Positions 1 through 8,016 of a stretch of 22,183 bases of DNA are shown one piece after another (positions within the stretch are counted from its first letter, which is position 1; each line of letters starts with the position of its first letter). A program made the position numbers and the translations under genes. The DNA lies in NCBI GenBank assembly GCA_046756405.1, contig JBHHWH010000037.1:1-22183 (forward strand), written 5' to 3'. This DNA is from JBHHWH01 sp046756405. GTDB taxonomy: Bacteria > Actinomycetota > Acidimicrobiia > Spongiisociales > ZC4RG35. The notes under the pieces are model-generated. The model saw only the letters and a list, made by a program, of their open reading frames with translations. It was not told the DNA's origin and did no database searches.

Positions 1-78
1 TGGTCGGGCTGGCCGGATTTGAACCGGCGACCTCTTGACCCCCAGTCAAGCGCGCTAACCAACCTGCGCCACAGCCCG
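1..78 (-). tRNA. tRNA-Pro(GGG)
   Basis: Read on the minus strand, the segment folds into a full cloverleaf. The 7-bp acceptor stem pairs CGGGCTG with CAGCCCG. A D-arm with GGTTGG follows, then a 5-bp anticodon stem CTTGA/TCAAG around the loop CTGGGGG. The T-arm is GCCGG-TTCAAAT-CCGGC. The loop places GGG at positions 34-36, so it reads CCC/CCU proline codons. The 3' terminal CCA is encoded, at window bases 1-3. The acceptor starting with C is typical of bacterial tRNA-Pro. It points away from the substrate-binding protein gene at 169. Confidence 0.95.
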
Positions 79-168
79 GAACGACGCTGATGCTAGCCCG
101 CTCCCGCATCCTACTTCCCCTTCAAGGGACGGGCTCTACCTGCCGATCTAAGCGGCGGGAGGTCACAG

Positions 169-2010
169 TTGTTCGACAAGACGTTTCGGGCTGCGGGAGC
201 CCTTGTGGTTCTGGTTGGCATCGGCGGCGCTGCCCTGGCCCAAATGGGTACCAGCGGGGAACCCAGCGCCGTCTCCTACGCCGCGGCCGAGCTGAACTCC
301 ACGGCTGCGCCCCAGGCCACGACACCTTCAACCGCAGCTGAGGAACCGGAGCCCACAACCACCACAGTGCCGGAACCCTTCGTCTACCGGATGGGCGTAC
401 TAGCGGGTGTGACCACCGACAACTTCTGGGCGTTCTACGGGGAGGAGCCTTCGGTGTGGAACGCCTACATGCTCGGGCCCACCAAGCCTGCCCTCTACGC
501 GAGTGACCCGACATCTGGCGCTCTGGTCCCGGAGCTGGCTCGGGAGCTGGTCGCTCCTATCTTCGACCGCGACGGCTGGCGGGTGCTGGTCAGGCTCAAC
601 CCCGACCTCGAGTGGAGCGACGGCGAGCCGATAACCGCCGAGGATGTGGAGTTCACCTTCGAAACGGTGCGCCGCCTTGGCCTCCGTGGAGGCTGGGCCG
701 CTGCCTTTCCCGACACGATCGTCTCGGTATCGGCGGACTCTTCCTATCAGCTTCGCATTGAGTTCTCCGAACGGCCCAGCGTCGCAGTATGGCCCCACGC
801 CGTAGGCACAGCTCCGGTGATGCCTGCCCACATCTGGGCGCCGGGCACGGCCGACATCACCGCCGAGGAGCTTTACGACCTCCCTGGATCCGTCGACGTC
901 TCCGGGGGACCCTTGACCCTGGCCCAGATTGGAGACGACGTGGTCATTAGCGTTGCCAACCCCGGCTATCCCTTGGGTCGAGCGCCCGAGCAGGTTGAAT
1001 ACCGCATCTATCCCGCGGAGGAAGCAGCCGTCGAAGCTTTGGACACCGGAGAAATCGACTACCTACTCAGCCCCAAAGGCCTAACTCAGGATGAAGTCCA
1101 ACTCTTGGCCGAAAACCCCGATGTAGCGCTGGCGACCAGCCCCTCCAACGGTGTTCGCTACCTGGGGTTCAACCTTCAGCGAGCTCCGATGTCCCAAGAT
1201 GGGTTCCGAAGGGCCCTTGCTCTCCTCCTTGACCGTGACGCCCTCTCGGCTTCGGATCCCTACACCGGACCGGTGGCCTACGCCTTCACTGGTCCGGAGA
1301 ATCCACAGTGGTACGACCCCGACGTGGCCGGAGAGATCGAGGCTCTCTACGCCGGCGATCTGGAATACCGCCTCAACGCCGCCATCGACGCTCTTGTCGA
1401 CGAGGGCTACTCCTGGGCCAGCCCTCCGTCCCTGGACGCCGACGGCAACGTGGCCGCCGGGTCAGGTCTCCTGATAGATGGGGTGGCTCCACCCCCGGTC
1501 ACGATCCTGACCGCCGGGGACGCCTACGACCCCTCCCGGCCCCGGTATGCCCAGGCAATAGCCGAGGTCCTCGGGTGGCTCGGCTTCGACGCCCGTCCGG
1601 TAGAGACCGACTTCGACACTGTTGTCGATCTGGCCTTCAACCCGGGGGAGGACGGACGGTTCCGATACGACATGTATCTCCTCGGTTGGACCCTGGGCAA
1701 TCCTGGTCTCCCCGGCTACTTCCGGGCCCTCTTTGCCACCGACGGAGAGCTGAACAACTCTGGCTACTCCAGCGAGGAGTTCGAAGCCCAGCTCGCCGAA
1801 TACGAGGACGCCTACACCGTGGAGCAAGCCAGGGAAGCGCTTTGGTCCATGGAGATGACCCTCGCCCGGGATCTGCCCTACCTGCTGCTGTTCAGATCTC
1901 AGATCACCGAGGCCTACCGCGTGGATCGCGTCGCGTACACCATCCCCGCTGCCCTGGGCGGCATCCAGGGCCGGCTCGGCGGAGTCCAGGACGTGATACC
2001 GGCCGGATAG
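169..2010 (+). CDS. Secreted ABC-type substrate-binding protein, family 5 (peptide/nickel type), orphan
   Basis: The 613-residue product looks like an extracytoplasmic solute-binding protein of the SBP_bac_5 (DppA/OppA) family. These bind peptides or other small ligands for an ABC importer. Family signature: WSDGEPITAEDVEFTFE near residues 145-160, with the usual large two-lobe layout after it. The start is a TTG with GGGAGG 6 nt upstream (157-162); there is no better ATG. Residues 1-24 form a signal peptide with a hydrophobic core and an ALA-Q cleavage site. They are followed by a low-complexity Ala/Thr/Pro/Glu linker to about residue 66. There is no lipobox, and I see no cysteine in the whole protein, which is odd for a Gram-positive binding protein. 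No permease or ATPase gene is nearby, so the ligand and transporter are unknown. Confidence 0.85.
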   Translation: MFDKTFRAAGALVVLVGIGGAALAQMGTSGEPSAVSYAAAELNSTAAPQATTPSTAAEEPEPTTTTVPEPFVYRMGVLAGVTTDNFWAFYGEEPSVWNAYMLGPTKPALYASDPTSGALVPELARELVAPIFDRDGWRVLVRLNPDLEWSDGEPITAEDVEFTFETVRRLGLRGGWAAAFPDTIVSVSADSSYQLRIEFSERPSVAVWPHAVGTAPVMPAHIWAPGTADITAEELYDLPGSVDVSGGPLTLAQIGDDVVISVANPGYPLGRAPEQVEYRIYPAEEAAVEALDTGEIDYLLSPKGLTQDEVQLLAENPDVALATSPSNGVRYLGFNLQRAPMSQDGFRRALALLLDRDALSASDPYTGPVAYAFTGPENPQWYDPDVAGEIEALYAGDLEYRLNAAIDALVDEGYSWASPPSLDADGNVAAGSGLLIDGVAPPPVTILTAGDAYDPSRPRYAQAIAEVLGWLGFDARPVETDFDTVVDLAFNPGEDGRFRYDMYLLGWTLGNPGLPGYFRALFATDGELNNSGYSSEEFEAQLAEYEDAYTVEQAREALWSMEMTLARDLPYLLLFRSQITEAYRVDRVAYTIPAALGGIQGRLGGVQDVIPAG

Positions 2011-2020
2011 TCCCCTTGGT

Positions 2021-2026
2021 TACCCT
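2021..2026 (+). promoter_or_regulatory. Putative -10 element (TACCCT) for a leaderless phosphatidyltransferase mRNA
   Basis: The hexamer TACCCT fits TANNNT and ends 6 nt before the GTG start at 2033. No Shine-Dalgarno motif precedes that start. I see no convincing -35. The placement would put transcription start at or next to the start codon. Confidence 0.4.
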
Positions 2027-2032
2027 CAGAGG

Positions 2033-2620
2033 GTGACCGAGACCGAACCGAGTGACCGTACCCTCACCGTCCCCAACCTGGTCACCTTCCTCCGTCTCGC
2101 CCTGATCCCCCTCTTTTGGTGGCTACTCCTAGGAGCGGAGGAGGTGGCCTGGGCGGCGGCCTTGATGTTCGTGGTGGGCTGGACCGACTGGATCGACGGA
2201 TACCTGGCCCGCCGCCTGGGCCAGGTATCCAAGTTGGGAACCCGCCTCGATCCCGTCGCCGACCGTCTCATGATCGGCTCCGCACTCATCGGAGGCCTCA
2301 TCGCCGGGGTGATCCCCGCGGTCATCGGTTTCGCTCTCATCGCCAGGGAGGCCTTCATGGCCCTTCTCACGCTGGTGCTTGTGACCAGAGGAGGAGGCAT
2401 GCTGGCTGTTCGCTACTGGGGCAAGGTGGCAACTTTCATCCTCTACGGGGCCATACCGGCCTTCTACCTGGCCGCCGCCGGAGTGGTCGAAGTAGTCACC
2501 GGACGCCTGGCCTGGCTCACCGGCGTAGTGGGGCTGATCCTTTACTGGTTCGCCGCCCTCCAGTACGTCGGTGATGCCCGCAAGCAACTCAAGGATGTAG
2601 AGTCTCCCGGCAGTCGCTAG
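2033..2620 (+). CDS. CDP-alcohol phosphatidyltransferase (PgsA-like phospholipid synthase)
   Basis: The 195-residue integral membrane enzyme transfers a phosphatidyl group from CDP-diacylglycerol to an alcohol. Phosphatidylglycerophosphate synthase or cardiolipin synthase are the likely activities. The complete family signature DGx2ARx8Gx3Dx3D runs from DWIDGYLARR through GTRLDPVAD, near residues 51-77, with all catalytic aspartates. The remainder is mostly hydrophobic helices, as expected for the six-helix fold. The start chosen is GTG at 2033; the N-terminal TVPNLVTFLRL matches the usual beginning of PgsA proteins. gcvH follows after 9 nt, so the two may be co-transcribed. A pgsA paralogue lies near gcvH and garA in mycobacteria too. 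The exact alcohol acceptor cannot be told from sequence. Confidence 0.88.
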   Translation: MTETEPSDRTLTVPNLVTFLRLALIPLFWWLLLGAEEVAWAAALMFVVGWTDWIDGYLARRLGQVSKLGTRLDPVADRLMIGSALIGGLIAGVIPAVIGFALIAREAFMALLTLVLVTRGGGMLAVRYWGKVATFILYGAIPAFYLAAAGVVEVVTGRLAWLTGVVGLILYWFAALQYVGDARKQLKDVESPGSR

Positions 2621-2629
2621 TGGAGAGTC

Positions 2630-3010
2630 ATGGAGATACCCGAAAACCTGTTCTACACCGAAGAACACGAGTGGATCCGCCGCCTGGGAGAGAGCCGGGT
2701 GAGGCTGGGAATCACCGATTACGCCCAGGATCAGCTCGGTGACGTCGTCTACGTGGAGCTGCCCACCGAAGGCTCCATCGTGGCCAAGGAGGACCTGCTC
2801 GCCGAAATCGAGAGCACTAAGTCGGTAGGCGAGGTGTACGCCCCCTTCGCCGGCAGGGTCGCCTCGGTGAACCAGGCTGTGGCCGACTCGCCGGAGCTGG
2901 TGAACTCCAGCCCCTACGGGGACGGGTGGCTTGTAGAGCTGGAGGTGGAGGGCGCGATCTCCACTGAGGGTCTCCTCGACGCTGCCGCCTACCGAGATCT
3001 CACCGAGTAG
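2630..3010 (+). CDS. gcvH: Glycine cleavage system H protein
   Basis: The 126-residue GcvH carries the lipoyl arm that shuttles the aminomethyl group between the P, T and L proteins during glycine breakdown. The lipoylation site is the lysine in EIESTKSVGE, near residue 64. The flanking sequence YAPFAGRV and the C-terminal SPYGDGWLVELE segment are characteristic. Length is normal for the family. The ATG is preceded by TGGAGAG with a 2-nt gap, a usable ribosome binding site. gcvT lies about 5.4 kb downstream in another transcription unit; gcvP is not in the window. Confidence 0.97.
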   Translation: MEIPENLFYTEEHEWIRRLGESRVRLGITDYAQDQLGDVVYVELPTEGSIVAKEDLLAEIESTKSVGEVYAPFAGRVASVNQAVADSPELVNSSPYGDGWLVELEVEGAISTEGLLDAAAYRDLTE

Positions 3011-3038
3011 CGAACCCTGTCTCGGCCCCCAGTCCCCC

Positions 3039-3044
3039 TATCAT
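3039..3044 (+). promoter_or_regulatory. Putative -10 element (TATCAT) upstream of the garA-like gene
   Basis: TATCAT lies 9 nt before the ATG at 3054, and no Shine-Dalgarno sequence lies between. This suggests a leaderless or very short-leader transcript for the garA-ftsR-carboxypeptidase-hpt unit. The -35 region is not recognisable. Confidence 0.45.
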
Positions 3045-3053
3045 CGCGAGACG

Positions 3054-3494
3054 ATGACCGACCAAGAAGGGCACGAACCCACGAATCCGCCGGAAGCGAT
3101 CGAGGTGGAGAACGACCCAACAGTGGTCTACGTCCCCATCGGCGATCGTTCCGATCATCCCTTGACGGCTGCGGAGGCGGCGCACATCAAGGGCCTTTCG
3201 GGGTGGGCCCTCGTCGTGGAGCGGGGACCACGAACCGGTATGACCTTCCTGCTGAGGCCGGGAAACACGACGGTGGGGAGACACCCCGACAGTGACATTT
3301 TCCTGGACGATGTCACCGTATCCCGTCACCACTGCCGCTTCCTCCTCAGCGACGACGAGCTAGTGGTAGAGGACAGCGGTTCGACCAACGGGACCTACGT
3401 CAACGACCAGAGGGTGGACCGCGCCGAGCTCCAAGCCGGAGACGAAGTCCTGGTGGGCCGGTTCCACTTCGTTGTGGCCCACGGAGATGAGTGA
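3054..3494 (+). CDS. garA: FHA-domain protein, GarA-like metabolic regulator
   Basis: The 146-residue protein has a C-terminal forkhead-associated domain (about residues 50-143), which binds phosphothreonine. Key residues are present: the Arg in VGRHPDSDI, the Ser and His residues in VSRHH, and the Asn in GSTNGTY. The GRHPDSDIFLDDVTVSR stretch is nearly identical to mycobacterial GarA as I recall it. GarA controls 2-oxoglutarate and glutamate metabolism and is switched off by Ser/Thr-kinase phosphorylation of an N-terminal ETTS motif. Here that exact motif is missing, but Thr23 in NDPTVVY sits at a similar position and could be the phosphosite (inference). It overlaps ftsR by 8 nt and follows gcvH, matching the mycobacterial order. 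Confidence 0.9.
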   Translation: MTDQEGHEPTNPPEAIEVENDPTVVYVPIGDRSDHPLTAAEAAHIKGLSGWALVVERGPRTGMTFLLRPGNTTVGRHPDSDIFLDDVTVSRHHCRFLLSDDELVVEDSGSTNGTYVNDQRVDRAELQAGDEVLVGRFHFVVAHGDE

Positions 3495-4164
3495 CCCCGA
3501 GCTGCTCAGCATCGGGGAGGTGATAAACCTTCTCAGGGACGACTTCCCCGACGTCTCGGTGTCCAAGATCCGTTTCCTGGAAAGCCAGGGCCTCATCGAC
3601 CCTCGCCGATCTCCAAGCGGATACCGACAGTTCGACCAGCACGACATCGCAAGGCTGCGTTTCATCCTCCGGCAGCAACGGGACCATTTCCTTCCCCTCA
3701 AGGTGATCAAGTCCAAGCTGACGGTCTGGGAGAGGGGCGAAGACGAGGGCCAAGAAGCGCTCGAGGCGCGATCTGGACTGGACAGTCACCCAGAGCCCCT
3801 CACCGAAGCCGACATCCTGAAACGTTCCAACCTCACCCGGGACCAGCTTCAGGAACTGATCGAAGCCGGATTGATCCAGCCTGTTCCCGACACCGACGTG
3901 TTCCCCCCTGAGGCCAGGATCATCGCCAGTGAAGCCCGGCGTCTCTTCGATCACGGTCTCGAACCCCGTCACTTGCGGGCCATCCGGCTAGCCGCGGATA
4001 GAGAAGCCGACCTGCTGAAGCAGCTAGTGGCACCCCTTCTCAAGGCTCGCAACGCCGAGGCCCAGGCGGCGGCTCGAGAGGTCTTGGAGTCCTGTATAGG
4101 CTCGGTACAGGCCATGCACAGGGCGCTCCTCAGCACCCAACTGCGCCAACGACCAGCGCCATGA
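3487..4164 (+). CDS. ftsR: MerR-family transcriptional regulator, FtsR-like (Rv1828 family)
   Basis: The 225-residue protein begins with a MerR winged-helix DNA-binding domain (LLSIGEVINLL, then KIRFLESQGLI, RRSPSGYRQF and HDIARLRFIL). The C-terminal helical region resembles Rv1828/FtsR. In corynebacteria FtsR acts on cell-division genes such as ftsZ. The motif LPLKVIKSKL after the winged helix is typical of this subfamily. I chose ATG 3487, which overlaps the garA stop by 8 nt. A TTG at 3472 would add five residues without a better ribosome site. The only SD-like bases, GGAG, abut the ATG, so translation is probably coupled to garA. Confidence 0.88.
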   Translation: MSDPELLSIGEVINLLRDDFPDVSVSKIRFLESQGLIDPRRSPSGYRQFDQHDIARLRFILRQQRDHFLPLKVIKSKLTVWERGEDEGQEALEARSGLDSHPEPLTEADILKRSNLTRDQLQELIEAGLIQPVPDTDVFPPEARIIASEARRLFDHGLEPRHLRAIRLAADREADLLKQLVAPLLKARNAEAQAAAREVLESCIGSVQAMHRALLSTQLRQRPAP

Positions 4165-5288
4165 TTCGAAGAGTCGCCCGCGCCGCAATGGTGGCGCTGC
4201 TCACTTTCCTCGCGGCGGTACCTGCCGCTGCCGCACCTCTTTCCTTTCCTCCCCGACCACAGGACGGATTCCCGGACCCTGGTCCACCTACCCCGGTGGC
4301 ACCGTCGTGGATCCTCTACGACGCCAGCACGGACATGGTCCTCGCCGCGTCTGGCGCCGACGAGGAGAGGGCCATAGCCTCCGTCACCAAGATCATGACG
4401 GCACTGGTCGCTCTGGAGAGGGCCGACCTCAACGAGGTGGTAACCATCTCAGCGCGGGCCGCGGCGACAGGGGAGAAAGAGATAGGGCTTGTCGAGGGGG
4501 AGCAAGTCACGATGGGGGCCCTCCTCAAAGCCCTGCTGGTGGCGTCGGCTAACGATGCTGCAACGGCGATCGCCGAACATGTGGGCGGCTCCGTGGAAGC
4601 CTTCGTGGACCTGATGAATAGGAAGGCGGAGGAGCTGGGGCTCAACGAAACTCATTTCGCCAACCCCCATGGTCTCGATTCTCCCCGCCACTATTCGAGT
4701 GCCTCTGACCTCGTCGTGCTGGCGATGGTCGCCATGGAGTTTCCCCAATTCCGCGACGCGGTTAGGGCACAGATCCTCGTATTCCCCGACGACCCCGAAG
4801 GGAACCGACGGGTGGCGACCACCACCAACCTGCTGTTGAACAGCTATAGAGGTTTGATCGGCGTGAAAACCGGATTTACCTCGCAGGCTCAGCTGACCTT
4901 TGTTGCAGCGGCAGAAAGGCAAGGGCGAACCCTGTACGCAGTTGTTCTCGGCTCCGAGGGAAACAGCGCCCACTTCGAAGACGCTAAGGGCTTGCTCGAC
5001 TACGGCTTCGGGGAAAAGGGAATGCTGTGGACCCTGCTTGACGGGGCCCTCTACCTGGGAGCGGTGGAGCCGGCCGGACCTGACCCCTTGACTGTGCAGG
5101 CGGGAGTGGAGGCCCTGGTCGCGGTGACGGCTCCGGAACTGACCCAGCAGCCACCGGCCTCTGAGCAGGTGGAGGAAGAGCCCCGTACTGTCGAGCCGGT
5201 CACGGTGGTGAGCAGGCTGGCAGGCTCGGGGCCGGATTCGATTCTCGAGGCCTTCCGATTCTGGTTTCTCGACCTGGTAGGCGGCTGA
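4161..5288 (+). CDS. D-alanyl-D-alanine carboxypeptidase, S11 family (DacF-like PBP)
   Basis: The 375-residue exported serine peptidase trims the terminal D-Ala from peptidoglycan stem peptides. All three active-site motifs are present: SxxK as SVTK at 74-77, SxN as SAN at 129-131, and KTG at 236-238. A signal peptide covers about residues 1-25 (RR near the N terminus, hydrophobic core, AAAA-P). After the catalytic domain an acidic Pro/Glu-rich linker leads to a short amphipathic C-terminal segment rich in Phe/Trp/Leu, probably a membrane anchor. The start ATG overlaps the ftsR stop as ATGA. Location in a division-regulator operon fits a role in septal or growth-linked wall maturation (inference). 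Confidence 0.92.
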   Translation: MIRRVARAAMVALLTFLAAVPAAAAPLSFPPRPQDGFPDPGPPTPVAPSWILYDASTDMVLAASGADEERAIASVTKIMTALVALERADLNEVVTISARAAATGEKEIGLVEGEQVTMGALLKALLVASANDAATAIAEHVGGSVEAFVDLMNRKAEELGLNETHFANPHGLDSPRHYSSASDLVVLAMVAMEFPQFRDAVRAQILVFPDDPEGNRRVATTTNLLLNSYRGLIGVKTGFTSQAQLTFVAAAERQGRTLYAVVLGSEGNSAHFEDAKGLLDYGFGEKGMLWTLLDGALYLGAVEPAGPDPLTVQAGVEALVAVTAPELTQQPPASEQVEEEPRTVEPVTVVSRLAGSGPDSILEAFRFWFLDLVGG

Positions 5289-5289
5289 A

Positions 5290-5859
5290 GTGAGAGAATT
5301 GCCCTTTGCCACCGAGGTGCTACCCGAGGACGAGATCCAGTCCCGGGTCGCCGAAATGGGGGAGGCGATCTCCGGCGACTATCGGGGCAGGGATCCGCTA
5401 TTCATCGTAGTCCTCCTGGGATCGATTCCCTTTGCTGCGGATCTGGTGCGCAAGGTGGACCTCCCCGGGGAAGTGGACTTTCTCGGATTGAACCGTTTTG
5501 GCGAGGGAGGCAGGATCGGAATCGCCATGGACCTGATGACGCCGGTGTTCGATCGCCATGTGATCATCGTTGAGGACGTCATCGACACCGGGCTGACCCT
5601 GACCGTCCTACGGAAGATGATCAGCGATCGGGGAGCGGCCTCGGTAACCACAGCAGCCCTCTTCGACAAGACCCGGCGACGGGTAACCGACGTGCCCATC
5701 GAATACCGCGGCTTCGAGGTCGGTGACGAGTACCTGGTCGGCTACGGACTCGATTGGCAGGGCCTCTACCGAAACCTTCGCTCGGTCTGGGCCGTGCTCG
5801 ACCTGGAAGCGTTTGTGGAGGATCCAGCCGTTTTGGCCAGAAGGCTGTATGAGGGCTGA
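5290..5859 (+). CDS. hpt: Hypoxanthine phosphoribosyltransferase
   Basis: The 189-residue cytoplasmic enzyme converts hypoxanthine or guanine plus PRPP to IMP or GMP in purine salvage. The PRPP-binding motif is IIVEDVIDTGLTL, about residues 93-105. The active-site loop region, FIVVLLGSIPFAADLV, and the C-terminal FEVGDEYLVGYGLD segment are typical. The GTG start lies one nucleotide after the carboxypeptidase stop, so translation is likely coupled; no strong SD is present. From memory, HPRT proteins of some other actinobacteria carry an N-terminal nuclease-like domain resembling the separate gene at 8013; here the two are 2.2 kb apart. Confidence 0.93.
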   Translation: MRELPFATEVLPEDEIQSRVAEMGEAISGDYRGRDPLFIVVLLGSIPFAADLVRKVDLPGEVDFLGLNRFGEGGRIGIAMDLMTPVFDRHVIIVEDVIDTGLTLTVLRKMISDRGAASVTTAALFDKTRRRVTDVPIEYRGFEVGDEYLVGYGLDWQGLYRNLRSVWAVLDLEAFVEDPAVLARRLYEG

Positions 5860-5863
5860 CCTC

Positions 5864-5892
5864 CGGACATGACGCTGCGCCGGTGATAACCT
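5864..5892 (+). promoter_or_regulatory. Putative promoter CGGACA-17-TAACCT for the DUF151 gene
   Basis: A -35-like CGGACA (5864-5869) is 17 nt from TAACCT (5887-5892), which ends 6 nt before the ATG at 5899. There is no SD. Position and spacing suggest a leaderless transcript. Confidence 0.5.
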
Positions 5893-5898
5893 CGCGGC

Positions 5899-6459
5899 AT
5901 GGCCGAAGACGGTGCACTCATACCGCTCGAGGTGTTGGGGGTGAGGGTCGAGTTGCCCTCCAACCAGCCCATAGTTCTTCTGCGGGAGCGCGACGGCGCC
6001 CGGTACTTGCCGATCTGGATCGGTCCTGCGGAAGCGACTGCGATCGCCACCGCCTTGGAGGGTGTCAAGCCACCCCGCCCCTTGACCCACGACCTGATGC
6101 GATCGGTGATAGACGCGTTGGGAGGCCTTGCTGTCAAGGTGGTCATCACCGAGATGCGCGACTCGATCTTCTATGCAGACCTCTCCCTGGATGCCTCGGG
6201 GAAGGTCGTGGAGGTTTCCTCGCGCCCCTCCGATGCCATCGCTCTAGCTGTTCGGACGGGCACTCCCATCTACGCCGCATCCACGGTGCTGGAGGAGGCC
6301 GGCGTGGTCTTCGAGGAAGAGGAGGAGGAGGAAGTGGCCCGCTTCCGCGAGTTCCTCGAACAGGTCACCGTGGAGGACTTTCTCGAGGCCGGTCATCCAG
6401 AACACCCCGGTCATCCAGAACACCCCGATCAGCCTGATAACCCAGACCAACCGGAGTGA
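5899..6459 (+). CDS. DUF151 bifunctional nuclease-family protein with repetitive C-terminal tail
   Basis: The 186-residue protein matches the DUF151/BFN family (Rv1829-like) across residues 1-133. Markers are LRERDGARYLPIWIGPAEA, the segment around LTHDLM, and SSRPSDAIALAVRTGTPIY. Family members have been linked to RNase and DNase activity, but the in vivo role is unclear. After the domain comes a run of seven glutamates (139-145), a short helix, and a tail (165-186) of Pro-rich hexapeptides (G/D)(H/Q)P(E/D)(H/N)P. The tail is encoded by an 18-bp tandem repeat. The gene overlaps the channel gene by 4 nt (GTGA). Presence between two MerR genes matches mycobacterial order. Confidence 0.88.
   Translation: MAEDGALIPLEVLGVRVELPSNQPIVLLRERDGARYLPIWIGPAEATAIATALEGVKPPRPLTHDLMRSVIDALGGLAVKVVITEMRDSIFYADLSLDASGKVVEVSSRPSDAIALAVRTGTPIYAASTVLEEAGVVFEEEEEEEVARFREFLEQVTVEDFLEAGHPEHPGHPEHPDQPDNPDQPE
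6391..6459 (+). repeat. 18-bp in-frame tandem repeat, two perfect and two degenerate units
   Basis: The unit GGTCATCCAGAACACCCC occurs at 6391-6408 and again, identical, at 6409-6426. A diverged copy (GATCAGCCTGATAACCCA) follows at 6427-6444, then a partial copy that runs to the stop codon. It encodes a His/Pro/Glu hexapeptide tail. Slippage-prone repeats like this often vary in copy number between strains. Confidence 0.9.
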
Positions 6460-7454
6460 ATCTCCTCCACCGGATTCGGGTAGGGCTGGCCATCCTCGGC
6501 GTGGTCGTTCTGGTGGGGACCGCCGGGTACGTGATCATCGAGGGCGCCTCCATCCTGGATGCCCTCTACATGGTTCTGATCACGATCACCACCGTGGGAT
6601 ACGGCGAAGTCATCGACCTTTCCTCGGTAGGCCGGCTGTGGACCCTCGGAGTACTGGTCGTCGGCTTCGGAGTCGCTCTATACACTGCGGCTACCTCGAT
6701 CGAATACTTGATCGAGTTGAGTTCGGTTAGGACAAGAAGGCGTATGGAAAGGCAAGCCGCGAGACTCTCAGGCCACACCATCGTGTGCGGCTTCGGACGG
6801 GTTGGGTCTGGAACCTGGCGATCCCTGCGAGACCAAGGAATCGATGTGGCGGTCATCGAGTCCGACCCCGATCGAGTGGCTGCTGCGGAGGCCTCCGGGG
6901 CCCTCGTTATCACCGGGGACGCTACTCACAACAAAGTGCTGGAGCTGGCAGGAATCCACGAGGCCGACGCCCTCATCGCCTGCGTAGCCGACGATTCGGA
7001 CAACCTGGTGATCGCCCTCTCTTCGAAGGCCCTCCGTCCGGAGTTGAGGGTTGTCTGCCGGGCCAGCGACCCCGAATCCGAAGGCAAGTTGCGTTTGGCG
7101 GGAGCTGACGCGGTGGTAGCCCCCCAGGCTGTGGGAGCCGAACGCCTGGCGCTCATGGCCAGAGAACCCGAGCTCGCTCAGATCTTCGATGTGATAGTCG
7201 CCGGAAGCCCGGTGGAGTTCCACGTAGAGGAACTCCAGGTGACGCCGAACTGCCAGGTGGCTGGCCAGACGATCGAAAACTCGAAGATCCGGGAGGAGTC
7301 AGGAGCGATCGTCGTGGCTGTTGAAGAGCCCGACGGCGGGGTGAAGGTGAACCCCGACCCCGGGACCCCAATTCGGATAGGGGAGCGACTGGTGGTGGTC
7401 GGCACCCGGGGACAGGTGGAGGCCGCGGCCCGCTATCTGAGCCCGGAGTCGTGA
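6456..7454 (+). CDS. Two-TM potassium channel with RCK/TrkA regulatory domains (MthK-like)
   Basis: The 332-residue membrane protein has TM1 at about residues 8-28, a pore helix with selectivity filter TTVGYGE (45-51), and TM2 at about 62-82. An RCK_N/TrkA-N Rossmann domain then begins at IVCGFGRVG (109-117), with the acidic VIESDPD that closes a nucleotide site. A TrkA-C domain occupies roughly residues 245-330. It should form a tetrameric K+ channel gated by ligand binding to the cytosolic ring (Ca2+, nucleotide or c-di-AMP are known for relatives; which one applies here is not visible). The GTG start overlaps the DUF151 stop as GTGA, so the two genes are translationally coupled. Confidence 0.92.
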   Translation: MNLLHRIRVGLAILGVVVLVGTAGYVIIEGASILDALYMVLITITTVGYGEVIDLSSVGRLWTLGVLVVGFGVALYTAATSIEYLIELSSVRTRRRMERQAARLSGHTIVCGFGRVGSGTWRSLRDQGIDVAVIESDPDRVAAAEASGALVITGDATHNKVLELAGIHEADALIACVADDSDNLVIALSSKALRPELRVVCRASDPESEGKLRLAGADAVVAPQAVGAERLALMAREPELAQIFDVIVAGSPVEFHVEELQVTPNCQVAGQTIENSKIREESGAIVVAVEEPDGGVKVNPDPGTPIRIGERLVVVGTRGQVEAAARYLSPES

Positions 7455-7471
7455 CTTTTCCACAGGAAAGA

Positions 7472-7500
7472 TTGACACGGGCGGGGCAAGGGCGTTAGCT
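7472..7500 (+). promoter_or_regulatory. Sigma70-type promoter TTGACA-17-TTAGCT for the merR operon
   Basis: A perfect -35 TTGACA (7472-7477) is followed after 17 nt by TTAGCT (7495-7500); TAGCTT one base later is an alternative -10. It is the best consensus promoter I see in the window. It sits in the only clear gap between 6456 and 10490, and should drive merR, the nuclease-like gene, gcvT and perhaps the genes after it. Confidence 0.65.
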
Positions 7501-7514
7501 TTCAGGTCGGCGGA

Positions 7515-7530
7515 GTTACACCCATGTAAC
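7515..7530. promoter_or_regulatory. Perfect inverted repeat GTTACA-CCCA-TGTAAC in the merR leader
   Basis: The 6-bp arms are exact reverse complements, separated by 4 nt. It lies 15 nt after the -10 and 2 nt before the SD (GGAGGA, 7533-7538). It could be an operator for autoregulation by the adjacent MerR protein, or a small RNA hairpin that occludes the ribosome site. Confidence 0.5.
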
Positions 7531-7542
7531 CCGGAGGACGGA

Positions 7543-8012
<470 letters not shown>

Positions 8013-8016
<4 letters not shown>

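Noticed and set aside
1..78. tRNA gene considered as an integration (att) site
   Set aside because: No integrase, no second copy of the tRNA 3' end and no mobile genes occur in the window.
3472..3486. TTG start five codons upstream of the ftsR-like gene
   Set aside because: The added residues (MWPTE) are not family-like, and ATG 3487 coincides with the homologous N terminus.
6391..6459. Short tandem repeat considered as a CRISPR array or mobile-element end
   Set aside because: The repeats are directly adjacent without spacers and stay in frame in a coding tail; no cas or transposase gene is nearby.
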